Shown: positions 34,501 to 46,607, counted from the stretch's first letter. The stretch: DNA of 64,000 nt from Parasponia andersonii (GCA_002914805.1 JXTB01000098.1:362991-426990); one strand, 5' to 3'. Notes: a model not told the origin generated them from the sequence alone. Translations and numbers: made by a program.

Positions 34501-36960
34501 CATGAAGTTTGATACAAAATATCACTATTTTCTGAAGTGGCACGAAAATCGAGAAATTAGCTTGGAATTGCACCGTTTTGCGTGCCACGAACCGGTTTCG
34601 TACCGGGACTCGATTTTGACAAAATTTATATCTAAACCAACATTTTTGGGTGTTCTGAATTCAGTGGTGACCTCCGTTTCACAATCCGAGACTCCGTTTG
34701 AAAAGTCAATTTTCAAGTGAATATGACGGAACTCGAATATCTTGTCCGAACAACCCAGTGACCAATTGAGGATATTTCGAACGTCGTCAGCCCAGCGTAA
34801 CTAATATTTCGAGGTAGGGGATTCAATTTCCCTGTTTTATATTATTTTCATTGAAATTGGAATTTATTATGAAAAATGAAATTTTGTGATTAAATTATTT
34901 GAATAGTTATTTTGATGAATTATGAATTTGTGAAATATCGTAGACCGCTCTAGATGTTTTTAAATATGATTTTGTACAAGTTTTTATACTTGGTAAAACC
35001 ATGGAGATTGTACTTTTGGATTTTAAAGTACAAAATGGGTTTTAGTTAAAAATTAGAGCGTGTCTAAGGTGTTAAATTACTGCATGGACTATTTTGAGAT
35101 TATATATATTGCACATGTCATATGATCATGCATGAGAGTCGTCTTAGGCATCACGGTATTGTAGTAGGCGGACTAGAACACCCGCCTTCGGTGAGAGCCC
35201 GTAAACCCTCGCGGGGTTTGTTTTCTGATTATCTCCATTCGGTAGGCGTAGGCATTCGGTGCCCCTCCGGTTCGGTAGGATTTGACACAAGGGTGTCCCT
35301 CCGGTTTTTAGAGATAGATGTCAGGCAGAGAGCACTCAATACATGTAGTATAAGTTGCTCTAGTTGTTATGAGAGAATGAGGACTCATGTGATGTGTTGA
35401 TTTATGTGATGTGCATTATACTTATTTAAATTGAGACTTTTATATGTTTTGACCTGGATATCTGATTTGATTTTAGCATAGTTTTCTATAAATGTTTTAA
35501 ATACTTGATATTTATAAAAAATACTTTCCGGTATTATTAACCATGCAGATGTGCATTATGCTTGTTTTATTATGGTTTTCTATCTGTTTTAACCTGGATA
35601 TATATATATATATATATATCTGATTTTTATTTGAGCATGATTTTCTGTAAAGATTTTTCTATATATGTCTCAAATACTCCATATTTATTAAGTTGTTTTC
35701 GAGAACTACTAACCATGCAGTTGTATTGAGAATTACTAAAAAGGATTTTCCAAAAAGGGTAATTGAGTTTTCTACTGAGCATTCATGTGCTCACCCCCCC
35801 TACTACCTTCCTCTTTCAGGTGTCAAATTATTCTGTTACAGATATTCGTGTGGCTTGGCAAGTATGTTTGGTATATGCTTGCAGTTCCAGTCATCTTCAT
35901 TGGTTGGTTCATACTCTGTATCATTTTCTCTAAGTCAAATTCATTTAGCTATACGTAATATATTTACTGAGTGGATGTATGAGGATGATTTCGATATTTA
36001 ATCGAGTATTTAGACATAGAAATGATTTATGAAGATTATTTTAATTGTGGGCCTATGGTTGTAAATTGAACACTTTCATCAAACTAAATGATTTAAATAA
36101 AAAGTTTCTAAATTTTATTATTTATCATGTCTCAAAATTTAAAATTAAAAATGTCTTGGAAATTTAAATTAGTAGATAATGTTGTAATTTGTCGAGTTGG
36201 TCTACTATTAAAATTTACTTATTCTTGAGGACTAAAACTTAAATTTTAAGTACTCGACTTAATCTGAAAATTTTGGGGAATTTTTGTTTATCACTGTTTT
36301 CACTTAAATTTACTAAAAGTCATGGCCTTGGATTTTCGGTCGTGACACTAAAGGTGTCTCTTGGATAGACTTGGAAGGTACTACATTCAAAATGTAAACA
36401 ACGGTTTGTAATGCATAACCCCAAAATGAGAGTGGTAGAGAAGAGTAGCTCATCATTGATCTAACCATATCAAGCAACGTTCGGTTTTTCCTTTCTGCAA
36501 CACCATTCTGTTGTGGTGTTCTAAGTGTTGTGAGTTGGGATAGGATGTCATTCTCCAGCAAGTGATCATTGAATTCATTATCAAGGTATTTACCTCTAAG
36601 ATTTGTTCAAAGAGTTTTTAATGACTTACCTAATTGCTTTTCAACTTCTGCTGTGAATTCTTTGAACTTTTCAAAGGTTTCAGATTTTTTTTGCATTAGG
36701 TACACATATGCATATCGTGAATAATCATCAATAAATGTGACAAAATATTCATAACCGTCTCTTATTTGTACATTCAATGCACCATATACATCGTTATGTA
36801 TAAGTTCAAGCGGTTCTTTGGCCCTTTCGCCCTTTGCTGAGAAAGGTCTCTTAGTCATTTTTCCTTCCAAACAAGATTCACAAACTGGTAGAGTGCCAAC
36901 TTTTAGCTCTCTTAAAAGTACTGTTAATGGATATGTAGGTATGACTGTAGTAGACATGTT
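31532..36960 (-). mobile_element. Ty1/copia retrotransposon fossil, interrupted by LTR copy C
   Basis: Minus-strand remains, in copia order: integrase (36313-36960; [45 protein letters not shown]), a short integrase C-terminal region (33093-33540), reverse transcriptase (about 32100-33092; YKWIYKRKRGADGKV, RLVAKGYTQKEGVDY, NGYLEESIYM, IYGLKQASRSW) and RNase H (31595-31978; EAEYIVACE, LYCDNN, ISDLFTKK). The gag and protease portion and the 5' LTR are missing, cut off near 36960 by tandem repeats. It is broken in several places. A solo LTR (33541-36347) was inserted into the integrase part later, flanked by CTAAA. Old relative to that LTR. Confidence 0.92.
33541..36347 (-). mobile_element. Solo LTR fossil, TGTCACGACC family, copy C, nested in copia
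   Basis: Ends TGTAAAATCC ... GGTCGTGACA with the perfect 5-bp duplication CTAAA (33536-33540 and 36348-36352). About 2.8 kb, the longest copy in the window; it includes a (TA)n tract at about 35599-35618. It lies inside the copia integrase region, so it is younger than that element. It looks whole as a solo LTR and is close to copies B and D. Confidence 0.9.
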
Positions 36961-37110
36961 ATTAAGATTACTGTTGTTAATAGTTCCTGAATTGTTGTTT
37001 AGTAGATATTTCACTGTATTACTGTTAATGGTTCATGAATTGTCGTCTGTTTAGTAAATATGACATTGTATTACTGTTAATTGTTCCTGAGTTGACATTG
37101 GATTACTCTG
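36961..37110. repeat. Tandem repeat, about 53-bp unit, three copies
   Basis: Units share TTACTGTTAAT-GTTC-TGAATTG, then TTTAGTA-ATAT and CA-TGTA. The array abuts the cut edge of the copia fossil. Confidence 0.65.
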
Positions 37111-37289
37111 TAGTACACGAACCGAGTTGAACTGAAACGATTATGTTAATTCACTCTGTTGCTTGGAAACTATATTTTGATTTACGGTCCTCTTTTAGTT
37201 TCTCTTAGCGCACTTTTACCTTTGAATAGTAGATGAACATTTTAACTCTATTCTATTGATTTAAGATTGTGATCTTGAATGTCCTATAG

Positions 37290-38120
37290 TGTAAACCACA
37301 ATCTCTTGGTAATGAGTTTACTAGTAAATTAGGTTTTCTTTGTAATTATTAGTTTACTAGTAAACTACAAAACTGTGGTTAATGGTTTATTAGTAAAACC
37401 TGAAACTCCATGAATACATAAGTTGACAACTATAATGTTTACTAGTAAACCACATTCTCTATTTAAAGGGTTTACTAGTAAACCTTATTCTTACACTTTG
37501 AGTTTACTGGCAAACCACGACGTAAAGGATAAGAGCTTGCTAGTTATCCAATTTATCTTTGTGATTATTAGTTTACTAGTGAACATGAAGATATGATTAG
37601 TAGTTTACTAGTAAACTCTAACAACATATAAAATAGAGGTTTACAATTAATGGGCTTACAAGTAAACCTTATGTTTACACTTTTAGTTTACGGGTAAACC
37701 ATGACATAGGGTAAGGGATTACAAGTAAACTAAATTTTTCTATGATTATCATATTACTAGTAAACTTGAAATTGTGATTAATAATTTACTATTAAACTCC
37801 AACTCTATATAAAACAAAGGTTTATTGGCAAAGATTCAGTAGTAAATCTCATGGTTACACCTTGAGTTTACTAGGAAACCGTAACCTAAGAGATATGGGT
37901 TTGCTAGTAAACCTTTGAATTTATTGGTAAGCCACAAATTGTGGATAATGGTTTACTACTTGAGTTTACTGGTAAGTCGAAACCTATGAGATAAATGATT
38001 AACTTATAAACTTTTAAGTTTACTAGTAAGTCATGATGTACGAATAAAAATTTATTAGTAAACCTAAAGTTAATTTATTAGTAAACCTAAAGTTATGGTC
38101 AATGGTTAACTAGTTAACTC
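37290..38120. repeat. Degenerate array of about 180-bp units built on GTTTACTAGTAAAC
   Basis: The perfect 14-bp palindrome GTTTACTAGTAAAC occurs exactly at 37352, 37437, 37470 and 37603, with many near-matches to 38120. Larger order: AGTTTA landmarks at 37315, 37501, 37685 and 37865 are spaced 186, 184 and 180 bp, and the neighbouring text (TTATTCTTACACTTTGAG; TTATGTTTACACTTTTAG; TCATGGTTACACCTTGAG) repeats in register. It fits four or so diverged satellite-like monomers with several palindromes each. Register becomes irregular after 37920. No coding frame. Confidence 0.8.
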
Positions 38121-38399
38121 TGAATTGATAGCTAAGCTACACCTTGTCGAAAAAAGTCTAATAGAAATCTTATATTTTTTTTTCAATTAAATGCTTATTA
38201 GTAAACAAATATTTACCAATGAAACTAGTAAAACTCTGGGTTTACCGGTAAAATACACAAGTAAATCTTATGTTCTTGTTTCAAGTAAAAAAAATATCTT
38301 CTATTCTTGTAGTTACAATTTTACTAGTTAACTCTAAATTTTACTGATAGTCCATCACTCTAAAGTAAGCTCTTGTGTGTCCGTCACTCTAAATTTTAA

Positions 38400-39260
38400 G
38401 ATTTCAATCTTACTTACTCTTATTTTGAAGATAACAAACATTTGATTTAGTATTGATGATTTACTTTGAGTGTGTAGTAAAATAGCTTTAAAAGTTATTA
38501 CTCAACTTAATCAAAGAATCAAGCTTAAGGATAGATGATCAAGATACAAGACCATGTCTTAGATAGGGTATATTTCATATTTAGTCTTGTATTTGATTTA
38601 GTTCATTGCATTTAAATTCTCTTTGCATTAACTCATACTTTTCAAAAGAGTTTTCAAACTATGTTAAACTTAAAATAGTTATTTTGTTATAGAATTTTGA
38701 AAATAGAAAATAATGATTTTGAATGGACAAAATATTCTTTTAAACATGATTTCTTAAGTTTAAATAAGTTACGAATATATTTGAAATCATGACTATTTGA
38801 TATAGGCTAAAAAGAAATATTTTATTTGCAAACTAGAATATGTTTTGGTATGAATACTTTCTAAATTATTGTTAAATATCTTTTTGAATCTAAAACAAGT
38901 TTGCAATAGTCAAAATACTCTTTTTAAATTGATTTCTAATGTTTTTAAAGTATTTAAAACAAGTTTAGAAGTCAGTTTTTGAAAAATACCAAAAGCAGTC
39001 AAAATCTGAAAATTGTCAAAAATCCTGTCAGAGTTTGAAAAATAACCAAAAATGGGTTTGGTCGACCAAAATCAGGATTTTGATAAACCAATAGTGATTT
39101 TGGTTGACCACTTTTTAGATCAGTGGCTAGAAATGACCTTTGGAGCTGAACTGACATGTCAAACTCTAACGACTATATTTTTGGTAAATCAGCTTTAATT
39201 TTTATGGACCAAACATTTGGCAGAAAGCTCATAATGAGTAGTTCTCTTGGATATATATAC

Positions 39261-39299
<39 letters not shown>

Positions 39300-40085
39300 G
39301 AGCCTCATTTGATGGTATTTAAGACAAGAGTACGAACCTAAATTGATATTCATCTACTCTCAAAATATCTTAGCATACTTTCACATCAATTACACTTTCA
39401 AATCATATTGAGCAAATCTTATCATATTTATTATGCATTATTCTCAAATCTCCTAAGCTAAAATTGTATTCATTACTTTTGAAAGGAGAGTTTGTGAGTG
39501 TATTCACTCTTGCATTAAAAAACTATTTGAGTTGAAGTGAGATTAGTACCAGAGTCATAAATAACTCATATATAGGTGAGGTTATCTCCGGAGTCTAAAC
39601 AACCCGTGTATTGGTGAGATTGGCACCATTGTCTAAACAATCCATATAGGTGAGTTTATCACTAGAGTCAAAACAATTTGAGGATAGGCGTGATAGAACT
39701 GGAATCAAGATTATTGTAAAGTCTAGGATGTGTCTAAGAATAATTCACTCTATTTGTACAAGGATCGATCAAATCCATAATCTTAATCCGATAGTGGAAA
39801 GCTCAAAGCAAGTTGCCGAGGGCCGGAAACATAGGGAAATTATCGTGTTTGACAAACCTCGTAAAAAGAGAGTTTGTATTTTTTCTATCCCTATACTCTT
39901 TACTTTAATGCAAACTATTTGATTGTGTGTTGAATATTTATTATGCTTAATTGATTTGGTATTGTTGTTCATTTAGCCTCAGAGTTTCAAAATAATAGTC
40001 TATGATTTTACATACTTGAAAAGTTTCTTAAAAAGTTTTAAAATCCAATTCACCCCCCTTCTTGGGTAGTCTATCTTTGGATAAT
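38400..40085 (+). mobile_element. LTR-like block, probably Ty1/copia type
   Basis: Opens with a phrase like CTTATTTTGAAGATAACAAA and closes with CAATTCACCCCCCTTCTTGG, both reminiscent of copia (SIRE-like) LTR edges. Contains a (GA)n run at about 39269-39303 and three near-repeats of about 45 bp (39545-39670: AGAGTC-AAA-AACTC/ATATAGGTGAG). No coding region or matching second LTR is present, and ends are not exact. Family assignment is from memory of such edges. Confidence 0.4.
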
Positions 40086-41317
40086 ATAACCATTCTCTCT
40101 CTCAAAACTGGTAGGATTTATTAGTAAGGAGCTATATTTACACCCATAATTGATATAAAGGCAATCCTAATCTAAATTTGACCCCATTCAAAAATTAGAA
40201 AAGTTGTATTGTCATTCCAAAAATAGGCCGCACTATGTTGGGAAAGACACACCACTACCATAATTGATAGCAAAATAATAAACCTTTTCTCTTCTTTGTG
40301 TGTCTAAAATGGGTTCATTACCAAATACCATAAAGCAACAATTATAATATAAACCAAAGCACCACAAGCAGCAAAAGAATAAACCAACCACAAATGAAAC
40401 ACAAATTTTTAATGTGGAAAATACAAATGGGAAAAACTACAAATAGCAAAGGAATAAATCAACAACAAATGGAACACAAATTTTTAGCTTGCAAAATACA
40501 GATGGAAAAGACTATGGGGATCGTAATCCACTTAACACACCAAAGAATTACTATCATTTGGGTTTGTCGAAGTAAAAAAACATTGTTGATTAAAAGATAG
40601 TAAACTCTCTTTGCCTTTACCGACAAAGATATGTCTTGGTCTTCCCATTTAGAGATTTAGCTTATCTATGGCAGTCCGACCAAGTTGTCCATCTTTTAAG
40701 AGTTGCTCAGTTCGTCCATACGGGTTTTAACACTCAATTATGACGTGTGAACCTAGTCGGCCTTTCTTAATCCAACCAAGCCATTTGACTTTCTAAAGGC
40801 CAATCAAGCTGTTTGGTCTCCCACATACTACTCGGCTTGTATCATGGTTGGTGTCGTTGGTCTCTAGCTATGACGTGTCATTTCAGGTTCTAATTAAGGA
40901 CCATGTGTCCTCTTCTAATTGGTTGGGAGAAAATACCTCCAACATCTGCCCCTAAGTTCTTATGGTGAATTGCTCAAGATAGGAACTTTGTTGTACTCTG
41001 CTCAAACAATGAGGTAGCATTTGCATTTGCTCGAAAAAGTTGTCTGACATAACATGATCGAAAATGTGACTTATCTTACCTCGGTGAACTGTACGAACTG
41101 CTGAGAGAAAGCATGCATGGTGTATGTCTCGAGCCAATTGGTGGTGTTGCTTTTCCCTTAAGAAGAGATAAGCATTTCCTCGTATCTTATCTAGTCAGCT
41201 CGTAAGCTCTACGTACTTTACCTTAGTCATCATTTAGTTGTTTGATCAATCCAATAGTCAGGAAATTTTTCCGCTTTTTCCAAAGAATGGGAAAGATCAC
41301 ATTTTTAATGGTTTGAA
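40086..41317. other. Intergenic DNA with a 71-bp tandem duplication
   Basis: At 40377-40517 two units of about 71 bp repeat (CAAATG-AACACAAATTTTTA ... AAAATACA-ATGG). The rest (40600-41317), slightly richer in GC, shows no recognisable gene; the 61-residue minus-strand frame at 40952-41137 has no family features. Confidence 0.5.
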
Positions 41318-43989
41318 TGTTACGACCGAAAATCCAAGACCATGACTTTTAGTAAATTTAAGTGAAAACAGTGATAAACAAAAATTCTCCAAAATTTTCA
41401 GAAAAAGTCAAGTACTTAAAATTTAAGTTTTAGTCCTCAAGAATAAGTAAATTTTAATAATAGACCAACTCGACAAATTACAACATTATCTACTAATTTA
41501 AATTTCCAAGGTATTTTTAATTTTAAATTTTGAGACATGATAAATAATAAAATTTAGAAACTTTTTATTTAAATCATTTAGTTTGATGAAAGTGTTCAAT
41601 TTACAACCATAGGCCCACAATTAAAATAATATTCATAAATCATTTCTATGTTTAAATACTCGATTAAATATCGAAATCATCCTCATACATCCACTCAGTA
41701 AATATGTTACGTATGGCTAAATAAATTTGACTTAGAGAAAATGATACAGAGTATGAACCAACCAATGAAGATGACTGGAACTGCAAGCATACACCAAACA
41801 TACTTGCCAAGCCACACGAATATCTGTCACAGAATAATTTGACACCTGAAAGAGAAAGGTAGTAGGGGGGTGAGCACATGAATGCTCAGTAGAAAACTCA
41901 ATTACCCTTTTTGGAAAATCCTTTTTAGTAATTCTCAATACAACTGCATGATTAGTAGTTCTGGAAAACATCTTAATAAATATGGAGCATTTGAGACATA
42001 TATAGAAAAATCTTTACAGAAAATCATGCTCAAATAAAAAATCAGATATATATATATATCCAGGTTAAAACAGATTGAAAACCATAATAAAACAAGCATA
42101 ATGCACATCACATAAATCAACACATCACATGAGTTCTCATCCTCTCATCACAACTAGAGCAACTTATACTACATGTATTGAGTGCTCTCTGCCTGACATC
42201 TATCTCTGAAAAACCGGAGGGACACCCTTGTGTCAAATCCTACCGAACTAGAGGGGCACCGAATGCCTACGCCTACCGAATAGAGATAGTCAGAAAACAA
42301 ACCCCGCACGGGTTTACGTGCTCTCACCGAAGGCGGGTGTACTAGTCCGCCTACTACAATACTGTGATGCCTAAGATGACTCTCATGCATGATCATATGA
42401 CATGTGCAATATATATAATCTCAAAACAGTCTATGCAGTAATTTAACACCTTAGACACGCTCTGATTTTTAACTAAAACCCATTTTGTACTTTAAAATCC
42501 AAAAGTACAATCTCCATGGTTTTACCAAATTCCAAGTATAAAAACTTGTACAAAATCATATTTAAAAACATCTAGAGCGGTCTACGATATTTCACAAATT
42601 AATAGTTCATCAAAATAACTATTCAAATAATTTAATCACAAAATTTTATTTTTTATAATAAATTCCAATTTCAATGAAAATAATATAAAACAAGGAAATT
42701 TAATCCCCTACCTCGAAATAGTAATTATGCTGAGTTAATCATGCTGGAAATATCCTCAATTGATCACCGGGTTGTTCGGACAAGATATTCAAGTTCCGTC
42801 ATGTTCACTTGAAAATTGACTTTTCAAACAGAGTCTCGGATTGTGAAACGGAGGTCACCACTGAATTCAGAACACCCAGAAACGTTGGTTTAGATATAAA
42901 TTTTGTCAAAATCGAGTCCCGGTACGAAACCGGTTCGTGGCACGCAAAACGGTACAATTCCCGGGCTAATTTCTCGATTTTCGTGCCACTTCAGAAAATA
43001 GTGATATTTTATATCAAACTTCATGTCCCGACCTCACTGAGTCCAAATTCGAAGTCAGAACTCAGTTTCGAGGTCCCGAACACTAAATGGGCTCGAAATC
43101 CGAAAATTACAAAAATACCATATTTTGAAAATATTTAGGAAAATACCACATTTTCATCCCGATAATTAACGACCTTCCGGTTATCGGTTTTACACTTAAA
43201 ATTCATAGAATTTCATGATTCAAACTCCTCTATCACGTGGTATAATTTTTTCGTAAAAAAATACCTCAATTCCGAAATAATTACGAAAATACCACAAAAT
43301 TTAAATATTAAAATATTGCTACAGTAGCAAACTTCTTACCGGAGCTGAGCTGAGAGACGAGACCGGTCGGAAATGAAAGCTGGCGTCGAGACGATTCCAA
43401 CGGTGGCGGTGGCGCGGTGATCCGACGTCAGACGGCGGCTCGGCGGACATTTTTCCGTCACGGCGGCGCTGACTTCAAGCCGAGATTTCTCCGGCGACAG
43501 GCGGCGGTTCACGGCGGTAACACCCGGCGCTGGTTCGTCGGCGTCTTCTGGTCACGGCGGGTGTGCGCGTCTGGCACGGCGGCGGACGGTGGCGGCTCAG
43601 AGGAACAGTTCCCGTGGGTGGGCTGTTTGAGGGATTTCGGTGGAGAAGAAGAAGAAAATGGGGGGTTTTATGCAATTTTTCAAAAACTGTAGCACTGGGA
43701 CACGTGGCACAATTTGATTCGACCGAAAAAATAAGTTTCTGAAATTACACTTTGACCCCAAATTTTGAAAAGATTCTTTCATTTTAATCCCTCCTTAATT
43801 ACACTTTGGTCCCCAGTTTGAAATTTCTTTTTCACTTTTATCCCCAAATGTACCTAGACTTTATCTTGTCTAGATTCAAAACCAAATTTATTTCATATTT
43901 TTATTTAATTTATCCAAAATACAAAATTACCAAATTGCCCTCAAAGCAAAATTACTTAATTACCCTTTTTAAAAAAATTGGATTTTACA
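41318..43989 (+). mobile_element. Solo LTR fossil, TGTCACGACC family, copy D
   Basis: Ends TGTTACGACC ... GGATTTTACA, with the perfect 5-bp duplication TTGAA (41313-41317 and 43990-43994). About 2.7 kb and no internal region. It is the closest relative of copies B and C, inserted independently, as its target duplication differs. Looks whole as a solo LTR. Confidence 0.9.
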
Positions 43990-44629
43990 TTGAATTGTTG
44001 TTCTCCATCTTCGAACTCGTGTTTTTAACTTTGATTAAATATGGTTTTCATTATTTCTCGATATCAACCTATAAATAGGCTTTTAAAAACTTTAAAGATT
44101 TTGCTTTTCAATCTCTTCGTTATTCTGAAAATTCAAGTTTCCTTTTATCCTCCCAAAATTTATTTATTTTTTTTCAAAATATAACTTAACTAATAAGTTC
44201 ACTTGATATAAAGAAATAAAAATAATTCATACAACTTCAAAATTGAACTCTGAACTAATTACCTGATACCCACCCCATCACTTGAGCTAGCTTGATCGGC
44301 TTTTCTCTCAAAATTCAACTTTTTTTTTTGTTCTCTTGCACACTTCCCATATTCTTTTGGTTTAAAAGAAAAAGTAATTACTTGTTTCAGTTTCTATTTA
44401 TTATTGCATGAAAAATTACCCATTTTTTTAAATTTATTTTTGTAAGGGAATCATGCTTCTTTTATTGAATCTAAGAGAAATAATTACGTTTCAACTTTAT
44501 ATAAGAACAGAGAATTGTTTTTTTTTTTTCTTAGGAAAGTTAAAACCTTTTCTTTTAAAGTTGAAAAGCGTATTATTATTATTATTATTATTATTATGAA
44601 CAGATAAAAAGGAAAAGGAGAATAACGGA
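43990..44629. other. AT-rich intergenic DNA upstream of the F-box fragment
   Basis: Contains an (ATT)n microsatellite at about 44571-44597. No gene seen. Confidence 0.55.
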
Positions 44630-44949
44630 ACGGAGAGGAAGCTCCTTCCGCTTCGACTCAGAGAGGGATTAGAGAGACCGAGTTCACTGAGCTTCAGTCA
44701 TAGCCATAGCCATAGCCATAGCCATAGCCATAGCCAAATCTGTGGTTCTCCTACGGTGAGTTAAACTTTTCTGTATTCTTTTATGTATTCAAATTTTAAA
44801 ACCTCTGTTCTTATTGCTTAAACGACTCTCAGCTCGAAATCCTAGATTTTGAGTATTTTATGGGCTGTTTCAATTGTGTTGTGTTTTATCTTCTTGGTAT
44901 TTGTATTTGTAGGGTATACCATACTTCAAAATCTTCAATTTTGTTGAAC
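44630..44949 (+). promoter_or_regulatory. Probable 5' leader with an intron, F-box gene
   Basis: A purine-rich leader with seven CATAGC hexamers (44696-44737) ends at CTACG|GTGAGT (about 44755), a good 5' splice site; TTTGTAG|GGTATA at about 44912 is a good 3' splice site. This would make a 5'-UTR intron of about 157 bases just before the ATG at 44950. Inferred from splice-site shape only. Confidence 0.5.
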
Positions 44950-45385
44950 ATGAAGCACCAAATTGGTGAGAAAGGCAGTAATAGGAATAAGAATATGAAG
45001 AAGAAGAAGAAGAGGAAGAGGAAGAGGAGGAGAGAATCTGAATCATCATATTTTGTTGATGATGACGATGATCTTCTGCTCGAAATATTTGTCAGAATTC
45101 CGGATATTCAATCCATAATCCTTTACCTTTATCTTTAAGCTTAAAGATTATCATGGTAGTAGAGTAGTCACCGAACAATTCTACGAATATCTTCCTGAGG
45201 AATCGAAGATTCTCCACGGATTCAACTCATATCAACAATCTACTTATTTGAATTTCTTGCCTTGGCGGAAAGTCCGCATATTTTCGACCTTCAATGGTTT
45301 GTTGCTGTTTTCAACTGATAGATATTGTGTCACACGTCTCATGATATGCAATCCCCTTACTAGGCAATGGATTGAGCTCCCTAGG
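44950..45385 (+). pseudogene. F-box gene front part, frameshifted and cut
   Basis: F-box proteins are the substrate receptors of SCF ubiquitin ligases. The frame from 44950 starts MKHQIGEK, has a very basic run (KKKKKRKRKRRR, residues ~17-28), an acidic DDDDD and an F-box core LLLEIFVRIPDIQSII (residues ~42-57), then ends at 45138. In another frame, 45145-45385 continues with an F-box-associated beta-propeller-like part (TFNGLLLFSTDRY, ICNPLTRQWIELPRLP). The rest of the F-box helix and the linker are missing, so there is an internal deletion plus frame change. At about 45385 the sequence passes directly into AMT1-like sequence. It cannot make a normal F-box protein. Confidence 0.8.
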
Positions 45386-46607
45386 CTTCCCTTTCGCATT
45401 CGGCGATGGCAGCAGCAGCGTAACCTTGTTCTCTCTTGTTAGAAACAATAATACTATCGATGATGATGAGTATTCTTATGACTACGTGAGCTTCTTTCTC
45501 CTACAGTGGGCTTTCGCCATAACCGCAGCCGGCATAACGAGCGGCTCGGTCCCAATGACAACCCGGTTTGGTTCTCACCTCGTCATCTCCTTCTTTTTCA
45601 CTGGGGTTGTGTACCCGGTGGTGGCCCGCTGGGTCTGGTCTTCGGATGGCTGGCTTAGTGCGAGTTCGACCGAGTTGCTCTTTGGTTCGGGTGCAATTGA
45701 TTTCGGTGGTGGTGGTTTGGTGTCTTTGGTGGGTGGGATTGCTGGAATGTTGGGCTCTCTAATTGGAGGCCAAAGAGAAGAAATGGACCCGTTTAGGAAA
45801 TATTCTAGAAAGGCGTTGCCACCCAAAATAGGCGATAGAGCCACGATGGTGGTTCTAGGACTGCTATTGTTGTGGTTTGGTTGGTTTTGGTTCAACCTGG
45901 ATTGGTTTTCCAAGATTTTTGAGGCCTATGCAAGCACAACGAATCAAGGTACAACTTGGATTATACTAAGTCGGACCGCAGCGGTCGTTGCGCTCGCTTC
46001 CTTGATAGCCGGAGTCGTCACGGTTTTGGGTCAACGGTTTGTAGTGGGGCATTGGGATGGACTAGATGCTTGTATTGGAGTCATTGGTGGGGTTGTGGCG
46101 ATCTCATCGGGTTGCTCGGTCGTAGAGCCATGGGCCGCAGTTGTTTGCGGTGTTTTGGCGGCATGTCTCTTGGTTGGGCTCAATGTCCTAGCTCTAAAAC
46201 TCCATTTCAACGACACATTAGAGGCAACCCAATTATACGGTGGGTGTGGTGCTTGGGGCTTGATATTTACTGGGCTGTTTGCCAAGAAAGAATTAGTCAT
46301 TCAAGCTTATAATCATTCAGGTGATAGCGGTGTGAGTAGGCCATTTGGGCTCTTAATGGGTGGAGGCTGGGGTTTGCTTAGAGCGCAAGTAATTGAGCTT
46401 TTGGTGATTGTGGGTTGGGTTAGTGTGATGATGAGTCCACTTTTCTATTTTCTACACAAGCTTAGAATCTTGGGGACTTCTGTTGATGATGAAATTACAA
46501 GCCTCGATTATGACTCTTACCATGGAGGGTGTGCCTATATTCAGTCAATAGAAAACCATGTTCGATATTATGGAGATTATACACGTATGCAGGATGAGCA
46601 ATGTTGA
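45372..46607 (+). CDS. AMT1-like ammonium transporter, copy 3, lacking the first helices and fused behind an F-box fragment
   Basis: 411-codon frame without breaks. The transporter part begins at LGFPFAFGDGSSS, equivalent to the end of helix 2 in AMT1; helices 1-2 are missing, and sequence upstream belongs to an F-box gene in another frame. Helices 3-11 follow: SFFLLQWAFAITAAGIT, FFFTGVVYPVVARWVW, GSGAIDFGGGG, LGLLLLWFGWFWFNLD, VEPWAAVVCGVL, GGCGAWGLIFTGLFAKK, and a C-terminal tail with GGCAYIQ. The pore twin histidines are both replaced: Ser118 (AmtB His168 position) and Tyr289 (AmtB His318 position). The Phe-gate residue Phe48 and Asp110 are kept, while FNPG reads FNLD. Long open frame with lost key residues suggests a recent pseudogene or a non-transporting product. 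The ATG at 45372 is the first available, not proven. Confidence 0.75.
   Translation: MSSLGFPFAFGDGSSSVTLFSLVRNNNTIDDDEYSYDYVSFFLLQWAFAITAAGITSGSVPMTTRFGSHLVISFFFTGVVYPVVARWVWSSDGWLSASSTELLFGSGAIDFGGGGLVSLVGGIAGMLGSLIGGQREEMDPFRKYSRKALPPKIGDRATMVVLGLLLLWFGWFWFNLDWFSKIFEAYASTTNQGTTWIILSRTAAVVALASLIAGVVTVLGQRFVVGHWDGLDACIGVIGGVVAISSGCSVVEPWAAVVCGVLAACLLVGLNVLALKLHFNDTLEATQLYGGCGAWGLIFTGLFAKKELVIQAYNHSGDSGVSRPFGLLMGGGWGLLRAQVIELLVIVGWVSVMMSPLFYFLHKLRILGTSVDDEITSLDYDSYHGGCAYIQSIENHVRYYGDYTRMQDEQC

Noticed and set aside
40952-41137. 61-residue minus-strand frame in slightly GC-richer DNA
   Set aside because: No recognisable motif, no partner exons and no repeated copy in the window.
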